A DNA stretch of 64,000 bases from Zygaena filipendulae. Lineage: Eukaryota > Arthropoda > Insecta > Lepidoptera > Zygaenidae. The stretch lies in contig OU015651.1 of assembly GCA_907165275.2 (NCBI GenBank), positions 12,980,501 through 13,044,500 on the forward strand, written 5' to 3'. The notes under the pieces were generated by a model. It worked only from the letters and a program-made list of their open reading frames with translations, was not told the DNA's origin and did no database searches. Position numbers and translations under genes: made by a program. Positions 56,967 to 64,000 of the stretch are shown piece after piece (within the stretch, counting starts at the first letter, position 1; each line of letters begins with the position of its first letter).

Positions 56967-57198
56967 CTAATATATATATAAATCACTTGCCACGTTGTTT
57001 GTCCGCGATGGACTCCGAAACTACTGAACGGATTTTGATAAAATTTTGTAACCATTCATAAAATGGTCCAACTTAAAAGATAGGATATTTTTTATCCCGG
57101 AATTCCCTCGGGAACTGAAGGACATAGAGTACTTTTTTCCCGCAACCTCCGCGGGAACTCCGAAATTACCGCGGATGAAATCGCGGGGGACAGCTAGT
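56967..57198 (+). mobile_element. HLE, second unit of a tandem dimer
   Basis: It differs from the first by a few substitutions and an extended TATATATATA run near its start. Both contain ATCCCGGAATTCCCTCGGGA and two GGGAACT blocks. Minus frames of 65 and 104 codons here are by-products of the repeat. Confidence 0.93.
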
Positions 57199-58094
57199 TG
57201 GATTATAAAATGGATCAACCTCGTGTACGTAAAAAAGTCTATATTGTACGTCTATAGACTAGCAACCGACGACATATTTGCATCAAATTACGTAGTCGGT
57301 TGCTCACAGTGATTATTCTTTCGAGAACTGAGTACACAACTGTAAAAGCAGTTGTTACACGTTGCGCATTGTTACAGGGGAAACAAACGACTCTGAAGCT
57401 TAGCCCCAAAACTTTCATTGGTATATTTTAACAACGCAAAAACTGTACAGGTACCGAACATTTTGAGTGTTTTTCGCGAAATTTTTTAATTCTCACGAAC
57501 AGCTAAGTACCTACCCAGCCACCGTTGGAGCGTACAGTCAGCAAAGAAACGCACTAAATAAGCTTAAGAAGATAACTTTTTGATTCCGTATTTACAAGAT
57601 TCTTTAGTGTCCTTTTTTTCTTAATGATTGTCTGTATCCATATTTAAAGTAATATAATATTTTAACCCGCCTCAAATGTACGGAAATACTATTTTATTAT
57701 TATTATAAATCTGCATGAAAATCAGAAACAATAAAGGGCTTACTTTTTTTTTACTTTTTATTACAAAATTCTACCTCATCTTTAAGTATAAAGACATGGT
57801 AGAATTTTGGTGGGGCCCTGAATTTGAAATAAGCACTTCGAACCTAATGGTAGGTGTTCTAGAAAAGCTGAATTGATTGCAAATTATTGAAAGAAAACAC
57901 TAACAAACTGAAAACAATACTTTAATGACTATAATAATTGCTGTAATATAAAAATGTAGTGTTTATAAAAAATCAATAATCTCAATACATTTTTAAAATT
58001 TTAATAAATTAATTTCAAAATCTATAATTATTGTAATTATCGCAATGTATATATTTTATTTAAATAAAAATAACTAAAAAGGAGTTCTCAATAG
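57199..58094. other. No gene recognised
   Basis: No recognisable feature. Confidence 0.45.
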
Positions 58095-58158
58095 ATAATA
58101 ATAATAATAATAATAATCCACATCACAACACACAGATCTACTTGATCCCACAGTAGGT
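58095..58158 (-). mobile_element. SINE-2 3' tail with (ATT)n
   Basis: (AAT)7 is followed by CCACATCACAACACACAG and GATCTACTTGATCCCAC, the complement of the tail at 16420-16487. Confidence 0.78.
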
Positions 58159-58587
58159 ATCTCGAAGAATAGAATATATTCTTAAGTTCCACTTCTTATG
58201 CATTCTTATACTTGTAAAACACTGACGCGCGTTCATTTGTGCGGTCATTGTTAGAAATTGCCGATTATGAATGAATTTGATTAATTAAAATAATTTATTG
58301 AGTAGGTACCTACCTCTAATTAATGATCCTTAGTGGAAAAAAATAAAACGAGTAAAAAAAGCAGGAAAGTGACTCCAACGGTACGGTGCTACATAACTTT
58401 TTTTTGTTCTTCTTTTGCTGTCAGTACTTTAGTAACGAGAGAGGAAATGAGCAAGCAGAGCGGGCAACAGCTCTTACGTTTGACGTCCGGACCAAATCAT
58501 TTGCCGGATGCAAATACAGTTTTTGCAATTTTCTCATTTTCAACCTTTAGAAGGTTTTTTTTGGGGTTCCCCTTGTTGAGTATATAA
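58159..58587. other. No gene recognised
   Basis: An 84-codon frame at 58333-58587 starts lysine-rich and has no known domain. Confidence 0.4.
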
Positions 58588-58821
58588 TATTTGGGCGACC
58601 AAGCTTCGCTCGCGCGCTCGGTGTGATAACGTCTCTCGAGAAAAGTTACTCATAGTGCTTTGTGTTATTGAGTACCTAAGATGGTAGGCACTTATCTATC
58701 TACGAAAGGTGAAAAAAATTATCTAAATCTAAATACGAAGTTTCATTGAAACCGTTAGAGCCGTTTCCGAGACACCACCGATCCCGAGGTATTTTCAAAA
58801 TTCAGATTTTTACATATCTAT
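58588..58821 (+). repeat. Interspersed repeat with CGACCAAGCTTCGCTCG head
   Basis: The head has the inverted words CGAC-CAAGCTTCG-CTCG. The later phrase GAAACCGTTAGAGCCGTTTC is a common lepidopteran repeat word as recalled. It runs directly into the HLE at 58822. Confidence 0.5.
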
Positions 58822-59112
58822 GCAAATAAATAAAATTGACGTGTCTGTTTGTAATTTCAAATATATAGTTTTTCACTAAATGCATACGAAAGTATATACA
58901 ATACTTACATCATAAAATTATTTTTTAAAAATTTTCTGTCCCTCTGTATGTCTGTTTGTTCCGGCTAATCTCTGGAACGGCTGTGCTGATTTTGCCAGGA
59001 CTTTCACTCGCAGATAGCTATTGTTATAAAGAGTAACTTAGGCTACTTTTATACCGGAATTCCTGCGGGAACTCTAAAATTTACGGGAGTGAAACCGCGG
59101 GGAACAGCTAGT
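58822..59112 (+). mobile_element. HLE of the 18671 subfamily
   Basis: TTGACGTGTCTGTTTGTAAT, ACTTTCACTCGCAGATAGC and the end ACCGCGGGGAACAGCTAGT. Confidence 0.83.
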
Positions 59113-59119
59113 TAATCAT

Positions 59120-59366
59120 ATATGTCTGTATATCTGTATGTCTGGTTGTTCGGCTGGAGAATAGCTGGAGAGGTAAAGGGAAGGGGCGCGCCAATATGGC
59201 CAATACGTAGATACACCTTTCGGTTGTCTAGACTCTAGTAATTAAAACTCGAGAATGATTGGACCAATTTGGCTATTTGTGGAAGTTCAGGGAGGTTTCA
59301 GGCTACTTTGGAGTTCCTGCGGGTATTCCGAAAGTCACGCGGTTGAAACTGTGGGGCACAGCTATT
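59120..59366 (+). mobile_element. HLE, eroded
   Basis: TGTCTGTATATCTGTATG, GGAGTTCCTGCGGGTATTCC and GGGGCACAGCTATT remain. It sits almost in tandem with 58822-59112. Confidence 0.7.
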
Positions 59367-60424
59367 ATTTTATCAAAGTTTATTTTGTTCCTATTGGAAA
59401 TAAAATCTGTTGAGCACTGGCAGCTTTCATTTTAACGTTTTTTTCTACCGTATTTATATTTCGGTTTTTAAATTGTGGTAAGTATCTATCGTTGATAATC
59501 CTGCCAGTGGCGTTTATCAATTGTTGGGTTTTTTTTAAATGGGCGACTAAAATATGAAAATTGCTTTCTCTGCCCTTCTTTGGGAAGAGAACAAAGATAA
59601 CCTTTGTTAGAGAACGAAGGTAACCTTTCTTTCTTTCTTTCTTTATAAAAACATACTTATACTCGGGGTAAATATGATACAATATCTTCATCAAGATGGC
59701 GTCAAGTTCTCTTAATGTACAACTAAACCTGCAACGGTGTTGTTCAATAAATTGAAATAGAATTAAAACAAGTTTATTGCCTAAGCTACTTCCAATCTAA
59801 CTTTGGGCCATCTAAAAAACAAAGTTAAGAAGATTACAGTAACTGTTGCGTAAAACAATTAATCTAGGGGCTAGGAGAGGTTGTTTCAAATTGAAATAAG
59901 CGTTTTGCGTGGACGGCCCGGAATAATTCATGAACGTTTCTTAACACGAGCCAAGCAGGTACCTATTGGAAAATGATACGGTAATTTAACTTTGTTACGG
60001 GTTAATTGAACACGGTAATCAGCGCGGATAGAAAAAGAAAAATACCTATGATCTTTGATGAAAATTATGTTTCTTGATTTTATTTATTTATTTTCGAATT
60101 TTAACGCTGAACTGCACCACCTTCCTCTTTTACTATTAATAGATACGATATTCTATACTCCACCTGGTATCCTGGAAGAGATCGCTTTATAGCGATAAGG
60201 CCGCCCTATGGAGCCACTTAATACTTTCTGTTTCATTAGTTTCAAGAAAGTGTTTTTCTTTTTGTGTTGTTTTTTTTTACTTCTTCTTTTTGTATTATAG
60301 GGAAGCTTTTGCCCACGAGTCTGTTCGCGACTATGCAAAAGCTTTGACAGTATATAACAAACAATGGTTAAAATATAAATAATATACAGAGCGCGGTAAA
60401 GGAAAACATCCCAAGTAGACTTAG
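59367..60424. other. No gene recognised; (CTTT)n microsatellite
   Basis: (TTTC)n lies at about 59625-59643. A 104-codon minus frame at 59380-59694 is lysine-rich and unrecognised. Confidence 0.45.
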
Positions 60425-60700
60425 CTCACTTATGACAAAAAAGAGACGTGTATATTGTATAATGACCTTCTTCACTTCCAGCCTTAACGTTACGATAGAC
60501 CTGTGTTCCTGCAGTGGTGTCACGCGTATAAGAAGAAACAGGCGTGTCTGATGGCCATCGATTCCTCAATTCCACCCTCAGCGTTACGATAGACATAATA
60601 TTGGGTCTCAGCCCCAGCAGTGGAATCATTAAAAGGTTGATTATGCTGTACCACATAACATGCTGTTCTAAACAAAATAACATTAACGTATGTGTTTATG
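60425..60700 (-). other. Unrecognised coding-like repeat, frameshifted
   Basis: On the minus strand two related peptides occur, DSTAGAETQYYVYRNAEGG (from 60630 down) and DTTAGTQVYRNVKAGSEEG (from 60522 down). They lie about 105 bp apart in different frames. A splice-acceptor-like TTATTTTGTTTAG precedes the first, near 60672. The shared pattern D-S/T-T-A-G...VYRN...G-EE shows an internal duplication and suggests an exon or relic. No family was recognised. Confidence 0.3.
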
Positions 60701-61017
60701 TATGTCCATGCAACCGATAGTAATGTACACAACATAAATGTAAACGTTTGCCAAGTTTCAGACACAAACAAACTTTATGCAAATCATTGTGTGCCAGGTA
60801 GGCAGGCGTAATGTTATCTAGCCGGCTCACCTACTACCCATTACATGCGTGCGTGGTCGTTTTGTTATCCAACTAGTCGGGTCATTGCATTTTGAATACT
60901 GTCACATTTTCAAAAAAAGAAGTGTGTATCAGCTCTGAAGCACTACTGGAGTTAACTGTAGTTTTATTTGTTATCTCTGCTTAACAATATAAAAATTTAC
61001 TATTATAACAACTTCTT
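60701..61017. other. No gene recognised
   Basis: No recognisable feature. Confidence 0.45.
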
Positions 61018-61091
61018 GTTGCCGTAGCAACGTTTCGACTGCGCGTGTCTGGCCAGATCATTTGTAAATAACATCTAGTTGCCGTAGCAAC
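61018..61091 (+). promoter_or_regulatory. Paired X-box-like motifs 60 bp apart
   Basis: GTTGCCGTAGCAAC is present at 61018-61031 and again, identically, at 61078-61091. It fits the RFX X-box pattern of two half sites around a 2-bp centre. The common context GTTGCCGTAGCAACGT may equally mark a short tandem duplication or an unlisted repeat. Confidence 0.4.
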
Positions 61092-61389
61092 GTGCGCAAG
61101 ATAGTTGTACACTCAGGTTGTACACGAACATATGTGGCGACCTCTACGCCACAAGTTACGAACTAGAACAAGGCGACGAATACTAACTACGTGAATCGCG
61201 CTAACGAAGTTTTCACATATTATGCGCTGCTACACATACATAATAGTAGGGTAGTCGAAGATGCTAAACGAGATGAAAAATTTTTCAAGCGTCGTTGGAC
61301 CTACTAGGTTTTGAAGATTAGGAGAGAAAGACAATAAGGTTAGATAATGTTTTCCCTTTCACCGGTGGTTTGAGCTTCTTCAAAATGAA
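61092..61389. other. No gene recognised
   Basis: The partly palindromic GTGGCGACCTCTACGCCAC sits at about 61134-61152. Confidence 0.4.
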
Positions 61390-61506
61390 ACAACATCAAT
61401 CGCGCTTGAGAATGTCATCTTATAGGATAAGTTTCATCCGAGAAAAAAGAACTCCCGGAGGAATTCAAAATCGACGTGGGTAAAAGTACGGAGTGATCAG
61501 CTAGCA
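61390..61506 (+). mobile_element. HLE 3' half, decayed
   Basis: GAGGAATTCAAAATCGACG, GGGTAAAAGTACGGAG and ATCAGCTAGC remain. Confidence 0.6.
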
Positions 61507-62770
61507 CTACATTTTCCGATAAGGCATAATGTCCTCGGAGAATCCCTTTCATGCGGGTAAAACCACCGGCAATATCGAGTCAATTAGTTTAGCTTTTTGA
61601 TAGCTAAACTAATGGATTTAGAACGTAGATGTAGATACTTTGGCAAAGTTTAACCATAATTTATATAAACTAATCCAATAAACAACACATCTACTGCGTG
61701 TTAATTTGTACCTAAGTTGTAATAATTAATAGCTCTCATTGAGGTAACTCTGGGTTAACTTCATGCTAAAAGTTCCGGCTTGCGTTTCACGTAACAAGAA
61801 TAAGCTGAGTACACACAAAAGTTGCATTAAGCTTAAAATGTTAGGAAATCGTGTTCTAGAGGATATGTTTTTCCATTTTATTTATTTGTATTTCCTGAAA
61901 AAGACGTTTATCATGTGCACTATTGTATTTTTTAACACATAACATCTAGTAGCTTTTTTTGTTATTTAATACATATTATATGAACTTGTGCTTAAATGCA
62001 TTGTTACATAATAGTTAAAAATGTATATCTAATTTTATATGATCAGTGATGAGTCCAATTACGTAGAAGACAGAATTAAATATCGGAGAAAAAGGTTTGT
62101 GAACAACAAACAGACTATAAACTGCTGCATTTGCGTTTATAATTATTAAAACGCTTGTGTATGCGAAAAAACCAGCTAGTTAGAGTTTCAACGCAAACTT
62201 CCGGTTAGTTGTGCTAGTTCTGTGAACTAAAAATTGAGGAAAGCTTACAACCATTTTATAATACCTCCTCTTGTTCATTTTAATATGCACTGAGAACTTA
62301 CGTTAGAAATGTTTATCTTGTGTAGAAATAATAAGAAGCATAGAATATTTCAATGTTCTTTTTAATTGCGTTGTAAATTGTTTGTAGATAGTCCAATGCT
62401 AACTACTATTTCAGATTCAGAATATGGAAACCCGAAAACATTGGGAACTATATACCTATACTATACATAAAACTATACTATACAATATACATAAAACAAG
62501 TAGGTGAATGTTGATAAACTAACATATATTTTAACTAAGTAGATACAATAACTTATTCTTAACAATATACATACTTGCACATAGGGTGTAAGTTTAAACT
62601 GGTTACTGGGGAAAGGAGCTCAGTAACCGATTATTGTCTCAAGTATCTAAAAGAAACAATTATATTTTTATGATGTAGAAGTATTTTTTCATGAAAATTG
62701 ACCTAGCAATTTTCCGACGCGCTGGCAAATCTTAACCTAAAGGTCAATCACCTTGAGAAATATTACACAA
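61507..62770. other. No gene recognised
   Basis: AT-rich, no recognisable feature. Confidence 0.45.
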
Positions 62771-62912
62771 ATGTCATAATTAAATTGTTATTATTACTTA
62801 AGTTTAGTTTTAATTTATTACTGTTTAACAATTTTCGTTTGCGTTGCTGTGTGTATTAACTTGTGTTATGTCTTTTTTGCTTAAATAAATCTTTCTTTCT
62901 TTCTTTCTTTGA
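62771..62912 (+). mobile_element. LINE-type 3' end with (CTTT)n tail
   Basis: A T-rich 3' UTR-like stretch ends CTTAAATAAATCTTTC followed by TTTC repeats (about 62889-62910). An AATAAA signal placed just before a simple-repeat tail suggests a truncated retrotransposon. Confidence 0.5.
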
Positions 62913-63148
62913 ATAGTGCCCACCAAGCAAGAAGATAATGCAACTATTGCTGAACATAGCAAATGAGAGTATCTAATTTACATATCGTCGCTGCGCGTGC
63001 GAATCCGCGTAAGAGCAACTTGTAAAGACCGCGTATTTGCTTTTTGACAGGAGGAAGAAAAAACCGGATAAGTACCTGGGTACAAGTGGGATTCGCGCAC
63101 CGAGGGTTCTCTACAAATTTGATTGTATGTTAACAAAGTGATGTACCT
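62913..63148. other. No gene recognised
   Basis: No recognisable feature. Confidence 0.45.
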
Positions 63149-63195
63149 AAAAATACGAAATCGTAAAGTATGTAGCTTTACGGTTTCGTATTTTT
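63149..63195. other. 20-bp hairpin
   Basis: AAAAATACGAAATCGTAAAG pairs with CTTTACGGTTTCGTATTTTT across TATGTAG, with one G-T wobble position. It is shorter than a typical microRNA precursor and without context. Confidence 0.7.
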
Positions 63196-63852
63196 CCCTT
63201 TAAATTTTCCTTTTCAGATATGGAATACTAAAAAAATGGCAACAACAGATAAAAATGCGAAACAAAGAGTCAAACCACCAAAAAAAAAAAACAATCGGCC
63301 AATGAAAATTCGGCTTTGGGCCGCGTCAAACGCACACAGCGCGAGCGGCAAAGGTACGGGTGCGCGCGACAACTTCCCCTTTGCCGACCACTTTGAGTAA
63401 CCGTCGCTTTAAAATAGCCTAAATTGTTGCCTGATTACATAGAGCTAATGTAAATAGAGGTGGCTGCTGTGTAAATCGAGCCTAGTGTTCAATGACGGCC
63501 GCATATAGCTTCGAGCTATATTCCTTGAAATTCGTCCCGCTCTGTTTGACTTGTTTCACACCCTGCTGTAAGAAGAGTTTAGAGGTCTGCGTCTCAATTC
63601 TACTCACGTATGACACTGCTTAACTAGACTCCTTTTTCGATAAGGCTCTTCACTTATACCGATCGACGTGGCGTAGGTATCATACGCGTACGTACGGACG
63701 GAGAAATTGTTGACTTAAGCGCCATAGCCCATATGTTTCCTTTACATTATGTACGAGTATGTATGAAAATATGTCAATGCGACTTTTTGTGAGTGTTTTT
63801 TTGATGTTTTTAATTCATACGTAAGTCAAATCGTCTGATTATTTAATTGTTA
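63196..63852. other. Non-genic, GC-rich patch
   Basis: 63295-63405 is GC-rich with CGGCCAATGAAAA (CCAAT-like) and GTGCGCGCGACAAC. It could be promoter DNA, but no TATA or initiator plus exon was found. Confidence 0.35.
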
Positions 63853-63990
63853 CTAGCTGTTTCCCTCGGTTTTACCCGCGATAATTTTAGAGTTCTCGCG
63901 GGATTCCGGCATAAAAGTATACCCTTTGTCCTTCTTTGTACCCCTGACGATTTGTGTACAAAATTTTACTAACTCACATTCGCATCTGTA
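63853..63990 (-). mobile_element. HLE at the window edge
   Basis: ACTAGCTGTTTCCCTCGG, AGTTCTCGCGGGATTCCGG, CCCCTGACGATTTGTG and CACATTCGCATCTGTAAT. It is essentially full length, with an eroded 5' tip. Confidence 0.82.
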
Positions 63991-64000
63991 ATACGTAAGG

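Noticed and set aside
56741..57218. Minus-strand frames of 104 and 65 codons with repeated peptides
   Set aside because: They are translations of the HLE tandem dimer, not a repeat protein.

Overview
The window looks like non-genic DNA from a moth or butterfly (Lepidoptera). It is AT-rich, carries no long open reading frame, and is packed with short repeats of lepidopteran type. The most abundant is a roughly 200-bp Helitron-like element of Lep1 type, called HLE below. Its plus orientation starts TCCTACTAATATTATAAA, has GTGAAACCGCGGGG near its end and finishes CAGCTAGT. Near the 3' end it has a CCGCGG-GTGAAA-CCGCGG hairpin, and it inserts between A and T. About 45 whole or broken copies are listed. 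No complete protein-coding gene, rRNA, functional tRNA or CRISPR array was found. The species cannot be named from the sequence alone.

Other repeat families identified by comparing copies inside the window are: MITE-a (about 240 bp, ends TTGGAC, 3 copies); MITE-b (about 350 bp, ends ACAACGTGTTAATGAATTAA, 3 copies); MITE-c (about 330 bp, with GTGACGTCAC palindromes, 5 copies); foldback MITE-d (ends ACGGCCGCACTCAGAG, 3 copies); MITE-e (about 370-420 bp, begins TTTTCATTACTCATACTCGG, 3 copies); two tRNA-derived SINE families (SINE-1 and SINE-2); several LINE 3' tails and three remnants of LINE reverse-transcriptase C-termini; three single-copy foldback elements; a hAT-like terminal-inverted-repeat element; a gypsy-type LTR with a tRNA-Ser primer-binding site; and a 5.1-kb pair of near-identical LTRs around a mosaic interior.

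Layout: 1-12 kb holds dense HLEs, MITE-b, MITE-e, a palindromic HLE and a foldback. 12-21 kb holds a large foldback, MITE-a and MITE-e copies and a foldback MITE-d. 21-30 kb holds a LINE remnant cut by MITE-b, another foldback, a LINE nested in MITE-d, a short telomere-type repeat, and a possible promoter and first exon on the minus strand near 29.4 kb. 30-38 kb is mainly the LTR-bounded segment. 38-50 kb holds HLEs with LINE pieces, the hAT-like element and the gypsy LTR. 50-64 kb holds a full SINE-1, MITE-c copies, a tandem HLE dimer, a coding-like repeat near 60.5 kb and paired X-box-like motifs near 61 kb.

The sequence fits an intron or intergenic region. If the minus-strand first-exon candidate at 29.3 kb is real, everything to its left could be first-intron sequence. 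The main value of the window is its record of transposition: filled versus empty sites, target-site duplications, an internal inverted duplication and a tandem dimer can all be read directly.
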